64,000 nucleotides of DNA from Ardenticatenaceae bacterium (GCA_020634455.1 JACKBQ010000001.1:3844001-3908000), one strand, 5' to 3'. Positions 1 through 8,074 are shown, counted from the first letter of the stretch. Notes: a model not told the origin generated them from the sequence alone. Numbers and translations: made by a program.

Positions 1-1
1 A

Positions 2-706
2 CTGGCCGAACCGGATGAACGCTCTCGCCACGAAGTCACGCTCGACGCCTTCGCCATTGATTTGTACGAAGTGAGCGTGGCCCAATACGCCGCCTTCCTC
101 AACACGCTGGGCAACTACGTGGCCACCTGCAACAACTTCACCTGCCTCTCTACCCGCTTCGAAACCACGCGCAGCTACCTCACCGACAACACCAGTGGTT
201 ACGTGCCGCTGGAAGGATTTGCCGACTACCCGATCAACAGCGTGAGCTGGCACGGGGCCAGTGCGTACTGCGAATGGGTGGGCGGGCGGCTGCCCACCGA
301 AGCGGAATGGGAATTGGCGGCGACGGGTGGAGACGGCCGTTTCTACCCCTGGGGCGACAATTTAGAAAATGATGACGGCATGACCCCCGCTGTCTTTGCC
401 GGAACCTTCAACAATCTCCAACCCGTCAACAGCCTGCCCGAAGGCACCAGCCCGTTTGGCCTGCACCACATGGCGGGCAACGTCTGGGAATGGGTGGCCG
501 ATGGCTACGACGCCATTTACTACGATCGCTCCCCTACCACCAACCCCACCGGGGCCGATGTGGGCACCACCGGCGACTACGTCCTGCGCGGCGGCGGCTA
601 CGACAGCCCCGCCGAAGAAATCCGCACCAATAACCGTGCCAGCCAGCGCGCCCCCGAATTCCGCCAAAACCCCAGCGTCGGCTTCCGCTGCGTCACCGAA
701 CCCTAA
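2..706 (+). CDS. Formylglycine-generating-enzyme (SUMF1/FGE-sulfatase) domain protein, 5'-truncated by the window edge
   Basis: The frame is open from base 2, so the start lies outside the window; 234 residues are visible. The first residues (RHEVTLDAFAID) are the usual entry into an FGE-sulfatase fold, so the nearby TTG is not the start. Family landmarks follow in order: GGRLPTEAEWELAA, FYPWGD, HHMAGNVWEWVADGY, LRGGGYD and a closing NPSVGFRCV. Members include the sulfatase-activating enzyme, but in bacteria most are formylglycine-unrelated lectin-like or nonheme-iron enzymes. The visible part does not settle which this is. Everything N-terminal, including any signal peptide or kinase domain, is off the window. 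The fold call is firm; the activity is open. Confidence 0.85.
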   Translation: MAEPDERSRHEVTLDAFAIDLYEVSVAQYAAFLNTLGNYVATCNNFTCLSTRFETTRSYLTDNTSGYVPLEGFADYPINSVSWHGASAYCEWVGGRLPTEAEWELAATGGDGRFYPWGDNLENDDGMTPAVFAGTFNNLQPVNSLPEGTSPFGLHHMAGNVWEWVADGYDAIYYDRSPTTNPTGADVGTTGDYVLRGGGYDSPAEEIRTNNRASQRAPEFRQNPSVGFRCVTEP

Positions 707-734
707 ATCAGCTTGCCACCCCTCCCGCGCCTCG

Positions 735-779
735 TTCCACGCTCCGCGTGGAATGAAGCTCGGGACGCTCCAGCGTCCC
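735..779. repeat. Pair of REP-like palindromes
   Basis: Two GC-rich palindromes sit back to back: TTCCACGC-TCC-GCGTGGAA (735-753) and GGGACGCTCCAGCGTCCC (762-779). A third weaker one (GGCGC/GCGCC) follows near 785. They lie just after the FGE-like gene. No T-run follows, so they look like REP elements rather than a terminator. Confidence 0.6.
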
Positions 780-850
780 CTGCAAGGCGCAGAGCGCCGC
801 TCCCTGCATTCCCACACCGAGCGTGGCAACGAGAAGAAACCACCTTGATT

Positions 851-957
851 TTGTCATTCTGAATGGAGCGCAGCGAAATGAAGAATCCCGCCCAACTTGG
901 CAGGGATGCTTCGCTTCAGCCTGCCCTGAGCGAAGTCGAATGGGTTCAGCATGACAA
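851..957. repeat. Dispersed intergenic repeat, TCATTCTGAATGGAGCG type
   Basis: The block begins TTGTCATTCTGAATGGAGCG and ends GCATGACAA, so its ends are inverted; inside are GAAATGAAGAATCCC and a GATGCTTCGCTTCAG segment. Related blocks occur at 32574-32655 and 60354-60471. This points to a dispersed non-coding element family rather than a gene. Confidence 0.7.
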
Positions 958-958
958 T

Positions 959-1600
959 TTATGCTTGGAAGTTGGTCCCAAACTGAATTTGGTAAATGGC
1001 AATGCCAAAGGCGACGGCGACATTGAGGGAGTTTTTGACGCCGCTCATCGGCAGGACAAAAATTTGGTCGGCCAGGGCTACAATTTCGGGGTCTACGCCC
1101 ACTTTTTCATTGCCGATGACGAGCAGGATGGGTTGGTTGGCTGGCTGTGGCAGCGGGGTGGTGAAGAGATTTGTGCCCCCTTCCTCCAATACCCAAATTT
1201 TATACCCTTCCGACTTGAGCTGCTGCACGGCGTGTACGCTGTTGCGATGCTGTGTCCAGGGCAGGGCGCTCTCCGCACCGAGGGCGGTTTTGGCCAGCTT
1301 GGGATGCGTCGGCGGGGCGGTGATGCCGCCCACATGCAGATGAACCACGCCTGCGCCATCGGCGGTGCGCATGATGGCCCCCACGTTGTACAAACTGCGA
1401 ATGTTGTCTAGCAGTAGCGATAACTGCGTGTAGCGAGCAGGTGTGGTGAGCTGTGGTGTGCCGCTAGCGTGTGGCGTAGTGATCAGCGCCGTCGGTTCGC
1501 CGCAGTGAGGGCAGCGTGCCCCCGCCTTATCCCCCACCGCCACCGGAAAGCGAAACTGGCACTCTGCCGCTGCGCACTGCCGGATTTCATACCGCTGCAT
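959..1600 (-). CDS. TrmH-family (SpoU) RNA 2'-O-methyltransferase with N-terminal zinc-ribbon-like segment
   Basis: The 213-aa product starts at ATG 1600, preceded by a GAGGGG ribosome-binding site; it overlaps the end of the gluconokinase gene by 14 bases. Residues about 8-35 carry a cysteine pattern ending CPHC, suggesting a small zinc ribbon. The SPOUT core follows: LLLDNIRSLYNVGAIMRTADG, then GNEKVGV and LPMSGVKNSLNVAVAFGIA, which form the SAM-binding trefoil knot and the conserved Asn/Ser region. Such enzymes methylate 2'-OH of tRNA or rRNA; the substrate cannot be told. The gene is translationally linked to gntK and the acetyltransferase upstream. Family call strong, substrate unknown. 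Confidence 0.88.
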   Translation of the reverse strand: MQRYEIRQCAAAECQFRFPVAVGDKAGARCPHCGEPTALITTPHASGTPQLTTPARYTQLSLLLDNIRSLYNVGAIMRTADGAGVVHLHVGGITAPPTHPKLAKTALGAESALPWTQHRNSVHAVQQLKSEGYKIWVLEEGGTNLFTTPLPQPANQPILLVIGNEKVGVDPEIVALADQIFVLPMSGVKNSLNVAVAFGIAIYQIQFGTNFQA

Positions 1601-2090
1601 CCGCCCCTCGCTTGTTGAGAGCCGCCAAAATGTCCAGCACCAGCGCCGCGACGGGGCGCTCAATGTCCAAAACCATAGCGTTGTTTGGCGATTCTAGCGT
1701 GTCGAACTGGCTTTGCAGCAGGTCGGGCGGCATGAAATGGTTGCGCTGGGCCATCCGCTGCAAGATTTGCTCGTAGCTGCCGTGCAGATGCACCAGCAGC
1801 ACCTCCGGCCGGTCGCAGCCGAGCGTTTGGCGGTAGCTGGCCTTCAGCGCGGAGGTGGCTAAAATGGCGTCTTTTCCTGCATCCAGATGTTCGTCAATGA
1901 GCTGGCGCAGGCGGGCCAGCCAGGGGGTGCGGTCCGCGTCGTTGAGGGGCAGGCCAGAGGCCATTTTGGCCACGTTTTCGGGTGGATGAAAGTCGTCGCC
2001 GTCGAAGAACGGCCGTTCCCAAACCTTCCCTAGCGCTTCGCCAACTGTACTCTTGCCACAGCCGGACACACCCATCAAAATCACAATCAC
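1587..2090 (-). CDS. gntK: Gluconokinase (GntK/IdnK type)
   Basis: The 167-aa protein matches the usual length of thermoresistant-type gluconokinases, which phosphorylate D-gluconate to 6-phosphogluconate. The P-loop MGVSGCGKSTVGEAL stands at the N terminus, followed by FFDGDDFHPPENVAKMASG and LNDADRTPWLARL, all signature segments, and later LLVHLHGSYEQILQRM. The start is a GTG at 2090 overlapping the TGA of the upstream acetyltransferase (GTGA), with AAGGTGGG ahead of it; the open frame extends further upstream but would run through the neighbour. No gluconate transporter or Entner-Doudoroff gene is adjacent. Confidence 0.9.
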   Translation of the reverse strand: MIVILMGVSGCGKSTVGEALGKVWERPFFDGDDFHPPENVAKMASGLPLNDADRTPWLARLRQLIDEHLDAGKDAILATSALKASYRQTLGCDRPEVLLVHLHGSYEQILQRMAQRNHFMPPDLLQSQFDTLESPNNAMVLDIERPVAALVLDILAALNKRGADAAV

Positions 2091-2587
2091 GCGAGGCCCA
2101 CCTTTTGGCTGCGCCGCTCCATGAAGTACACATCCCGCCAACGGCCGTACTGCTGCCCCAACTTCTCTCGCCGACCCACAATGCGAAAACCGCACTTTTC
2201 GTGCAGGGTCACGCTGGCCACGTTTTCCGGGAAAATGCTGGCTTGCAGCATCCAGATGCCCTGCGCTTCCGAGCCATCCACCAGCGCTTGCAGCAACTGC
2301 TTGCCCACGCCCTGCCTCCACGCCGTTGGGGCGACGTAGACGCTCACCTCGGCCACACCCGCATAGACGCAGCGGCTGGAAACGGCCGAAAGCGTCGCCC
2401 AGCCCACCACCTCGCCCGCCTCGGAACGGGCCACAAAGCGGCAGGATGGCATCCGCCCGGCGTCCCACTTGTCCCAGGTGGGCACCTCGGTTTCAAACGT
2501 GGCTTCCCCGGTGGCCATCCCGTCGGCGTAAATTTGGGAAACGGCCGTCCAGTCGGCCGCCTGCATGGGGTGAATGGTGATACTCAT
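2087..2587 (-). CDS. GNAT N-acetyltransferase, phosphinothricin acetyltransferase (Pat/Bar) type
   Basis: The 166-aa product starts at ATG 2587 behind AGGAGAG. Pat/Bar-type features appear in order: ADWTAVSQIYADGMATGEATFE, VVGWATLS, then the acetyl-CoA loop VYVAPTAWRQGVGKQLLQAL, and the C-terminal CGFRIVGRREKLGQQYGRWRDVYFMER. This family acetylates the amino group of small molecules such as phosphinothricin or methionine sulfoximine; the native substrate here is unknown. It is the first gene of a three-gene minus-strand unit with gntK and the TrmH-like gene. Confidence 0.88.
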   Translation of the reverse strand: MSITIHPMQAADWTAVSQIYADGMATGEATFETEVPTWDKWDAGRMPSCRFVARSEAGEVVGWATLSAVSSRCVYAGVAEVSVYVAPTAWRQGVGKQLLQALVDGSEAQGIWMLQASIFPENVASVTLHEKCGFRIVGRREKLGQQYGRWRDVYFMERRSQKVGLA

Positions 2588-2605
2588 AGCACACTTCTCT
2601 CCTGC

Positions 2606-2676
2606 TTTTTATCAACAGATTTCGCAGATTCAACAGATTTTTTTAATCTTTTTAATCTGCGAAATCTTTGATTTTG
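2606..2676. repeat. Dispersed inverted repeat, GATTTCGCAGATT type
   Basis: The arms GATTTCGCAGATT (2618-2630) and AATCTGCGAAATC (2654-2666) form a 13-bp inverted repeat in an AT-rich block. Relatives with the same wording are at about 5775-5846, 12717-12785 and 36197-36225. It lies between the acetyltransferase and yjjB-like genes. Confidence 0.65.
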
Positions 2677-2683
2677 ATCTTTT

Positions 2684-3157
2684 TCACACAACCGGCTTTT
2701 GCCTTCTAAACAATAGGCGCGGGGCAATAATGCCACCGGCCAGCGCGGCCAAAATGAGGCCGGTTTTGATCGCGTTCAGGCTCACTTCTACCAAAATCGG
2801 GGCGCTGTTGGCGATGTCCAGCGTGGTGAGCTGCAAAATACCCAGCATGGTGCGGAAGGCAAACGTGCCCGGCACCATCGGGATGACGGCAGGCACGGTA
2901 AAAATGGCCGTGGGCGATTGGAACCGCCGGGCCAGGGCGACGCCCATGAATCCAATGGTGGTGGCTGCCAGCAGCGTGGCGGGTTCGATAGGCAGGCTCA
3001 GCTGGATACTCCAGGTGCGCAAGGCGTGGCCAATGGCGGCGGCGACGGCGCAGCCGGGCAGGGCGCGGGGCGGCACGTTGAACAGGATGGCAAAGCCGGT
3101 AGCGGCCACGGCCGACCAGAACGCATCAGCCAGCAAAGCGGCAACTTGGGGGTTCAC
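2684..3157 (-). CDS. YjjB-like small subunit of a threonine/serine-exporter-family transporter
   Basis: The 157-aa product is almost wholly hydrophobic, with about five membrane spans and the family landmarks FNVPPRALPGC and VPAVIPMVPGTFAFRTM. It is the small half (DUF3815 / ThrE_2) of the split ThrE exporters. The start is GTG at 3157, overlapping the stop of the large-subunit gene (GTGA), so the two are translationally coupled. In E. coli, YjjP/YjjB export succinate, and ThrE in Corynebacterium exports threonine and serine; the substrate here is unknown. Confidence 0.9.
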   Translation of the reverse strand: MNPQVAALLADAFWSAVAATGFAILFNVPPRALPGCAVAAAIGHALRTWSIQLSLPIEPATLLAATTIGFMGVALARRFQSPTAIFTVPAVIPMVPGTFAFRTMLGILQLTTLDIANSAPILVEVSLNAIKTGLILAALAGGIIAPRLLFRRQKPVV

Positions 3158-3984
3158 AGCGCCACCCCCGTGAGGCTGAGCGCCAGCAGCAGCCCCAGGG
3201 CAATGGCCAGGGAGATGAGCAGCCCCGTGACGCCGCGAGCGATGCCGGTGACCAGATGGCCGCGAATCAGGTCCTGGGCGGCGTTGATTAGCGGCACGCC
3301 GGGGACCAGCAGCAAAACGGCCGCTGCCAACGCCGTCTCTGGCTGGTCGCTGAGTTGAAACAGCCCGGCCGTGCTGGCCAGGCAGCCCGCCACAAAGGCG
3401 CAGGCAACCACCACCAGCAGCGGATTGAAATATCGGTGGCTCAGCTCTTGCCGTAACAACATGGCCACGGCGGACGCGCCAAAGGTGATGCCAAAAATAA
3501 TCCAGTCGCCGCCAAACAGGCGGCTAAAGGCGGCGCAGGCCAGCCCCACCATGAGTACCACCAGCCAGCGGTTGTAGCTGCGCGGCATTATGTCAATATG
3601 CTCCAGCTCGGTGCGCATTTGGAAGCGATCCAGCTCTCCATTGCTGATGAGGCGGCTGAGATCATTTACGGCCGTTACCTTGCCCAAATCCACCCCCAGC
3701 GAACTGACGCGACGCAATTTGGTGCGAAATTCCGCGCCGCTGGAGGCAGTAATGGTGATGACGTTGGGCGAAACGAGAATATCCAGCCAGTCGCAGCCGA
3801 GGCCGGTGCCAATTTTGTGTACTGATTCTTCGACGCGCTGGCTGGTGGCTCCGTGCTGCAGCAGCATTTGCCCGGCCCACAGGCTCAGGTCAATGATGTC
3901 GCGCAGTTCGTGGTAGGCAAGCGGCCGTTTGTGGTTTAGTGGATCATTATCGTCAGCTTGTGATGGAATCATACTTAATTGCAT
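3154..3984 (-). CDS. YjjP-like large subunit of a threonine/serine-exporter-family transporter
   Basis: The 276-aa product has the DUF1212/ThrE_1 order. A cytoplasmic N-terminal domain carries LSLWAGQMLLQHGATSQRVEES and LGCDWLDILVSPNVITIT; from about residue 135 there are about five membrane helices, the last few holding LLLVPGVPLINAAQDLIRG. It pairs with the overlapping yjjB-like gene. ATG 3984 is chosen with AAAAAGAG ahead of it, but the ATG at 3972 is also possible. The N-terminal 20 residues are polar and not conserved in my memory of the family. Confidence 0.9.
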   Translation of the reverse strand: MQLSMIPSQADDNDPLNHKRPLAYHELRDIIDLSLWAGQMLLQHGATSQRVEESVHKIGTGLGCDWLDILVSPNVITITASSGAEFRTKLRRVSSLGVDLGKVTAVNDLSRLISNGELDRFQMRTELEHIDIMPRSYNRWLVVLMVGLACAAFSRLFGGDWIIFGITFGASAVAMLLRQELSHRYFNPLLVVVACAFVAGCLASTAGLFQLSDQPETALAAAVLLLVPGVPLINAAQDLIRGHLVTGIARGVTGLLISLAIALGLLLALSLTGVAL

Positions 3985-4198
3985 CTCTTTTTAGCGTCAT
4001 GATTGTAACTATAGCAAACCGTTACAGATAACTTTAGGCCCTCTCTGAATCCCTTTTTCTTTCCCATCTAAATCCCTTAACTTAATCCCCTATAGAGAAA
4101 TATAACCTTGTTTTGTTTAGCGTAGTTGGCTGATATTCCAGGTTGATTTTTAGTAGATTGAGGCCTTTTAAAAAAATTGTGCAAGGAGAACGATAGTC

Positions 4199-5107
4199 AT
4201 GAGTAAACTAGGAACGCTGTTGGATATTGCCAGTCTTGGCTTAGATATTGGGCAGCATATTGAATTGCAAAAAATTAAAGAACAACAAGCCAGCATGGCC
4301 ATGAATCAGCTTAATGAAGCTGTTCGTAAGGCGATCGTTGAATCGGCTCGGAACGAACTCTTTAAATTAAAGCGAGTTGCGGAAAAAGCTCAAGGCATAG
4401 CCGGTCAAAACCGTAAAGTTGCCGCAGGTACGTTCAAATTACTCTCTCTTCAATTAGAGGATATGGGCATTTCGCCAGATTTGTTCCCGGAAATTCGAGA
4501 CAAAGAGTATTGTATTGAAGTAACAGATTTAATAAACGTGAATTTAAGCCAATATATGAGTGCCTTAAGTGTTGATGATGCCCAAGAGGCAATAAATGCA
4601 GCTAAATCCGCACTTAGATTGCCTGATTACACATATTATCTTGAAAAAGAAGCGATTGTTCGCGAATATCGAGATGCTTTAAGTATAGTGGAAAATAAAA
4701 AGCTGAAAAAAAGATATGGTGGTTTGAGGAATAAAATGCGGTACTCTGAACTTAATAGAAAGCTAACGCGTGGGGCCAGCTTTTTATTTGGCGCTGTCCC
4801 GGTATTGCTGGCATTTACTGGTTCCAGTAGTTTTCGTGGTGTGTCACTTATTTTTGCGCTTATAGCCGTTGGTTTTGCAGTTGCTTTTTGGAAGCTTTAC
4901 GAAAGCAACCGCAACCGTTATCTGGATTATACGCAATCAGTGAATACTGTAGATTCAATTAGTGAGAAGGTTGATTTGGATCAATTTCAGTTCATTGAAA
5001 AACAAATACCAGACCATCTTGATGAGGTGAAGGCAGTAAAAAGCCATGACGAGCAAATTGTAGAAACTTTCTTTTATTTGCTTGACGGTACGGCTCAATT
5101 AAATTGA
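4199..5107 (+). CDS. Orphan AT-rich membrane protein of unknown function
   Basis: I do not recognise this 302-aa protein. It starts at ATG 4199 behind AAGGAGA. Residues about 15-75 are a charged amphipathic or coiled-coil stretch (ELQKIKEQQASMAMNQLNEA). Residues about 120-185 are charged, and two hydrophobic segments follow near 193-211 and 215-233 (ASFLFGAVPVLLAF, VSLIFALIAVGFAVAFW); the C-terminal tail is soluble and acidic. The DNA is visibly AT-richer than its neighbours and lacks the ACGGCCGT octamer, which fits a recently acquired gene. It stands alone between a divergent transporter and a convergent gene, followed by a strong hairpin. Confidence 0.75.
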   Translation: MSKLGTLLDIASLGLDIGQHIELQKIKEQQASMAMNQLNEAVRKAIVESARNELFKLKRVAEKAQGIAGQNRKVAAGTFKLLSLQLEDMGISPDLFPEIRDKEYCIEVTDLINVNLSQYMSALSVDDAQEAINAAKSALRLPDYTYYLEKEAIVREYRDALSIVENKKLKKRYGGLRNKMRYSELNRKLTRGASFLFGAVPVLLAFTGSSSFRGVSLIFALIAVGFAVAFWKLYESNRNRYLDYTQSVNTVDSISEKVDLDQFQFIEKQIPDHLDEVKAVKSHDEQIVETFFYLLDGTAQLN

Positions 5108-5131
5108 GAGGTTTCGTTTTTTGCAGTGGTC

Positions 5132-5168
5132 GAAAAGTGAAAAGCCCACCTGCGGCTTTTCACTTTTC
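5132..5168. terminator. Bidirectional hairpin terminator between convergent genes
   Basis: A perfect 15-bp stem (5132-5146 with 5154-5168, arm GAAAAGTGAAAAGCC) encloses a 7-base loop. The arms are A/T-rich outward on both strands, so it can end both the orphan membrane gene and the PNPOx-like gene. Confidence 0.75.
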
Positions 5169-5173
5169 ATTAC

Positions 5174-5725
5174 TCACTGTCCGTAGTAAAACGCGCCGGG
5201 AAAATCTTCACCCACTTCCTTCTTTTTGCCGCTCCATTCGTGGATGCTGATGCGGTAAACGGCCGTTCGCTTCAATTCCTCAGGGGTAATGCCCCGGTAA
5301 TGGACGTCTGGTTTCAGGTGTGGCGCGTATTTGTCTAGCAGCAGTTGCAGGCCGTGTTTGGCTTCAACGGGGTCGTCGATGGTAACGGCCGTTCCAAACA
5401 CGGTCACGCCACTGTATTCTACGCTGAACTCCAGCGCTTCGTCGGCGGGCAGCAGGCGACCCATCTCAAATACGGTGAAGCAAATTTTGGTTTCTTCGGC
5501 CAGATTGGCAGGCGTGCGACCGACGCGGGCGGTGTGGGTGTAAATGGCGTGCGCCGCCTCATCGTAGGCATACAAATTGCTGTTGAGGAACGGCTGGTCG
5601 CCCTGGTTGAAGGCCAGCACGCCCACCGGGGCGCGGTGCAGCAGGGCGCGGATCCACGCTTCGTCGGTGACGGCGCGGTCGGCGCGGCGGACTTCGGTGT
5701 TGGCTAGTTGGGTGTACTCTTTCAT
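5174..5725 (-). CDS. Pyridoxamine 5'-phosphate oxidase-family (flavin/heme-binding split-barrel) protein
   Basis: The 183-aa product starts at ATG 5725 behind GGAG; the open frame extends 12 codons more into repeat DNA. It has the split beta-barrel order typical of Nim/HugZ-like PNPOx relatives: AWIRALLHRAPVGVLAFNQGDQPF, NSNLYAYDEAAHAIYTHTARVGRT, KICFTVFEMGRLLPADEALEFSVEYSGVTVFGTA, and a C-terminal TAVYRISIHEWSGKKKE. The last is typical of small FMN-binding proteins. The reaction cannot be read from the sequence. One ACGGCCGT lies in the C-terminal part and encodes TAV. Confidence 0.8.
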   Translation of the reverse strand: MKEYTQLANTEVRRADRAVTDEAWIRALLHRAPVGVLAFNQGDQPFLNSNLYAYDEAAHAIYTHTARVGRTPANLAEETKICFTVFEMGRLLPADEALEFSVEYSGVTVFGTAVTIDDPVEAKHGLQLLLDKYAPHLKPDVHYRGITPEELKRTAVYRISIHEWSGKKKEVGEDFPGAFYYGQ

Positions 5726-5739
5726 GTTTGCTCCAGTTT

Positions 5740-5846
5740 TATTTTTTGCCACAGAGGGCACAGAGGTTTCTGAGGTTTTGTTATCAAAGATTCCGAAGAT
5801 TTACCAGATAAAATCTTTCAAATCTGCGTAATCTTTGATGAATATT
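5740..5846. repeat. Composite of CCACAGAGGGCACAGAG and AATCTTTGAT dispersed repeats
   Basis: CCACAGAGGGCACAGAG at about 5750 is joined to an AAAGATT..AATCTTT block. Related CACAGAG wording is found near 6746, 10340, 33096, 36230, 58631 and 61640. The stretch separates the phzF-like and PNPOx-like genes and contains no frame of its own. Confidence 0.6.
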
Positions 5847-5847
5847 T

Positions 5848-6735
5848 CTAGATTGTTAGCTGACCGGTCATGACGGTAACGGCCGTTCCGCCCACTTTTA
5901 CGGTTTCGATCTCATCAGGTGGGCCAACAACTTCCACCTGTGCCTGGCCGGGGCGATTCATCCAGTGGCCTTGTTCGGCAATGAAGGTGGGGTGGCTGAG
6001 CAGGCGGTGGTGCCACAAGTAGGCGGCCATGCCGCCCGTGGCCGAGCCGGTGAACGGATCTTCCATCGTGTCCGGCGGCACGCCGAAGTGGCGGGCAAAG
6101 GTGTCGCCCTGGTTGGTGGCCCCTTGCAGGCAAAATAGATGCGGGCTGAAAAAGCCAGCGCTTTGACGGAAAGCAGGGTAGGTGGCAGCGTTGAGCTGGG
6201 CGCGGCGCAGGGCTTCCAAATTGCGTACGGGAATCATCAGCTGGGGCGTGCCGGTGCTCACGATTTGCGGTTTTGCGTCGGGCAGGCAGTCGGCGGCGGT
6301 CAGGCCAAAGTGAGGCATCACTTCATCGGGGGACAGCGTGGCCAGAAATTGTGGCTTTTTTTGGTTCATCACGATGCGAACGCCACCACCAGTTTGGTAA
6401 AGCTCAATCGGAATTGGCCCGACCTGCAATTCCAGCGAGATTTTCGTGTAATCACCTTGTAGCTTAATTTGCCCGGTTTCAACCAAAGCGTGCATGGTGG
6501 CGATAGTGGGATGCCCGGCCAGCGGAATCTCCTCGGCGGGGGTGAAGTAGCGCGCCCGTACGTCGGCAATCTCCGACTTGAGCACAAAAGCGGTCTCGGA
6601 CAAGTTCATTTCTTTGGCGATGGCCAGCATTTGGTCAGCGGTCAGATCGTCCGCATTAAAAATGATGGCGCACGGGTTCCCGGCTAACGGCCGTTCCGTA
6701 AACGCATCCACTTGCATAAAAGGGTAGGTAGGCAT
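5848..6735 (-). CDS. PhzF-family isomerase/epimerase
   Basis: The 295-aa product begins MPTYPFMQVDAFTERPLAGN, which is the standard PhzF opening, so ATG 6735 is preferred over an upstream ATG inside repeat DNA. NLSETAFVL carries the catalytic glutamate of the family. The two-domain diaminopimelate-epimerase-like fold is completed by VQVGPIPIEL-type strands and DPFTGSATGGMAAYLW, the signature of the second half. PhzF itself isomerises a phenazine precursor, but most homologues act on unknown small molecules. No phenazine genes are nearby. Confidence 0.9.
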   Translation of the reverse strand: MPTYPFMQVDAFTERPLAGNPCAIIFNADDLTADQMLAIAKEMNLSETAFVLKSEIADVRARYFTPAEEIPLAGHPTIATMHALVETGQIKLQGDYTKISLELQVGPIPIELYQTGGGVRIVMNQKKPQFLATLSPDEVMPHFGLTAADCLPDAKPQIVSTGTPQLMIPVRNLEALRRAQLNAATYPAFRQSAGFFSPHLFCLQGATNQGDTFARHFGVPPDTMEDPFTGSATGGMAAYLWHHRLLSHPTFIAEQGHWMNRPGQAQVEVVGPPDEIETVKVGGTAVTVMTGQLTI

Positions 6736-6745
6736 AGTTTTCTCG

Positions 6746-6826
6746 TTGGCCACAGAGGGCACAGAGAAGAAAGAGAATTTGTCCTTTCCTCTGTGAAACT
6801 CTGTGTTCTCTGTGGCAAATTTATAT
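6746..6826. repeat. CACAGAG inverted dispersed repeat
   Basis: The block opens GGCCACAGAGGGCACAGAG and closes CTCTGTGTTCTCTGTGGC, forming an imperfect inverted repeat between phzF-like and MOSC genes. It belongs to the same family as the blocks at about 10340, 58631 and 61640. Confidence 0.65.
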
Positions 6827-7561
6827 CCTCACCAGCTTTACCACATCCCCCACGCGGATCATGCCAGCGCGCTCGGTGCTGCTGTGTACGCCAGCGCAGT
6901 TGTTTCGCGCCTGGGCGACCGTTTTGAGGACGGCCGTTTCCTTCTCGCTGGTTTCGGGATCGATGTTGATCATCACGCAGCGCAGGATGCGTCGGTTAAG
7001 GCGGATGCGCAGGCCGTCGCTTGAATCGCCAAAGACGAGGCTGCTGTCCAGCCAGCGTTCTTCCACAAACGGCTGGTCGTCGAACGGTTCGATGATGATG
7101 TTTTGGCGGAAACGTAGCGGCGTTACGGCCGTTCCAATCATCTTGCCCAGTTCTGCCACCGACGCGGCACTCATGACGGAAATGACCTGACTGTCAAACG
7201 CGCCGCGATCAATTTTGATGAGATTGACCGGTTTGCCGTAAGCGTCGGCCAGCTCCTGGTTGAGTTCGGGGGAATGGATGGGGAGGATACGGCCGTCTGG
7301 CATTTCCACCTCCACGGGCGACTCAGCCACATCATCCGGCTGCGTGTAGCGGGGCGTGTATTGCAGCATTTGCGGGACCTGCCGCCCCGTGAGCCAGGGG
7401 AAGCCAGAGCGATTGTCTGAACAAACAAACGCATACCGCCGATCCCCATCCAGCCCATGCCAAAATCCACGAATCTCCGCCAACGACTCCCCGCGCATAG
7501 ACTTTACGGGAAAGCGATATAGTTCTTTTACAACACCAACTTCTACAAATTCTTCAATCAT
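6821..7561 (-). CDS. MOSC-domain protein with N-terminal MOSC beta-barrel
   Basis: The 246-aa product starts at ATG 7561 behind GAGG. The N-terminal barrel begins VKELYRFPVKSMRGESL and continues DGDRRYAFV. The MOSC core holds RFRQNIIIE, the substrate/cofactor loop typical of YcbX/mARC relatives, and the C-terminal CAGVHSSTERAGMIRVGDVV. NNCAGV carries the conserved cysteine that ligates molybdenum or transfers sulfur. These proteins bind Mo cofactor and reduce N-hydroxylated compounds or handle sulfur. There is no attached ferredoxin domain, unlike YcbX. Confidence 0.88.
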   Translation of the reverse strand: MIEEFVEVGVVKELYRFPVKSMRGESLAEIRGFWHGLDGDRRYAFVCSDNRSGFPWLTGRQVPQMLQYTPRYTQPDDVAESPVEVEMPDGRILPIHSPELNQELADAYGKPVNLIKIDRGAFDSQVISVMSAASVAELGKMIGTAVTPLRFRQNIIIEPFDDQPFVEERWLDSSLVFGDSSDGLRIRLNRRILRCVMINIDPETSEKETAVLKTVAQARNNCAGVHSSTERAGMIRVGDVVKLVRI

Positions 7562-7574
7562 TTTTACCTCGAAA

Positions 7575-7669
7575 AGTGTGCAAGTGTGCAAGTGTGCAAG
7601 TTTGCGAGTGGCAAGTATGCTTCACCTGCGGATCACCCGTTCACCCTGTCACCCCTTCACCTTGTCACC
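7575..7669. repeat. Short tandem AGTGTGCA units and TTCACC text-like repeats
   Basis: Three tandem copies of AGTGTGCA occupy 7575-7598 with a decayed fourth. A second loosely repeated stretch of TTCACCCTGTCACC wording lies at 7639-7669. Nothing coding is seen here. Confidence 0.5.
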
Positions 7670-7688
7670 AAGCGTTTGTAGAACGCGT

Positions 7689-7994
7689 TCATCCTAAAAT
7701 CCATAGCAGCGCCATGCCCATCGCCAGCGTCCACAAAATGTTTTTGGTGCGCCAGGCAACCAAAATGGCCGCCAGCCCAGCCAGCAGTCGCGCGTTGCCC
7801 AACGATAGATCCAGCACGCCGCCGGGCAGAAACAGTTCTGGCAAGATGATAGCGGAAAGAACGGCCGCAGGCACAAAGCGCAGCGCCTGTCGCCAGCCGG
7901 GGCTGATCGTGGCCCGCTCCAGCAGCCAAATCGGGGCCAGCCGAATGGCGTAGGTGATGATTCCCATGCCAAAAATTGCAATCCAAAGCGTCAT
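7689..7994 (-). CDS. azlD: AzlD-family small subunit of a branched-chain amino acid exporter
   Basis: This 101-aa, almost wholly hydrophobic protein has about four membrane spans and the AzlD landmarks ITYAIRLAPIWLL, LRFVPAAVLSAIILPELF and RNALLAG-like NARLLAGLAAILVAWRTKN. AzlD works with AzlC to export branched-chain amino acids and their analogues. The start is ATG 7994 behind GGAATG. Its azlC partner lies upstream on the same strand, but the 187-base gap between them is filled with repeat elements. An operon is likely, although not tightly spaced. Confidence 0.88.
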   Translation of the reverse strand: MTLWIAIFGMGIITYAIRLAPIWLLERATISPGWRQALRFVPAAVLSAIILPELFLPGGVLDLSLGNARLLAGLAAILVAWRTKNILWTLAMGMALLWILG

Positions 7995-8010
7995 GTTTCA
8001 TTCCTTTACC

Positions 8011-8066
8011 GAGGAGTTCGCATCTGAGGATGCGAACGGCGGGCATCTGAGGATGCCCAACTCCTC
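8011..8066. repeat. Three-armed REP-like element in the azlC-azlD spacer
   Basis: The outer stem GAGGAGTT/AACTCCTC (8011-8018 with 8059-8066) encloses two inner hairpins, CGCATC-TGAG-GATGCG and GGGCATC-TGAG-GATGCCC. A relative with the same ATCTGAGGATGC core is at 38109-38180. Confidence 0.7.
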
Positions 8067-8074
8067 CTCATTGC

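Noticed and set aside
2091..2468. Longer N terminus for gluconokinase
   Set aside because: The extension would be encoded by the reverse frame of the acetyltransferase gene; the GTG at 2090 gives the normal family length.
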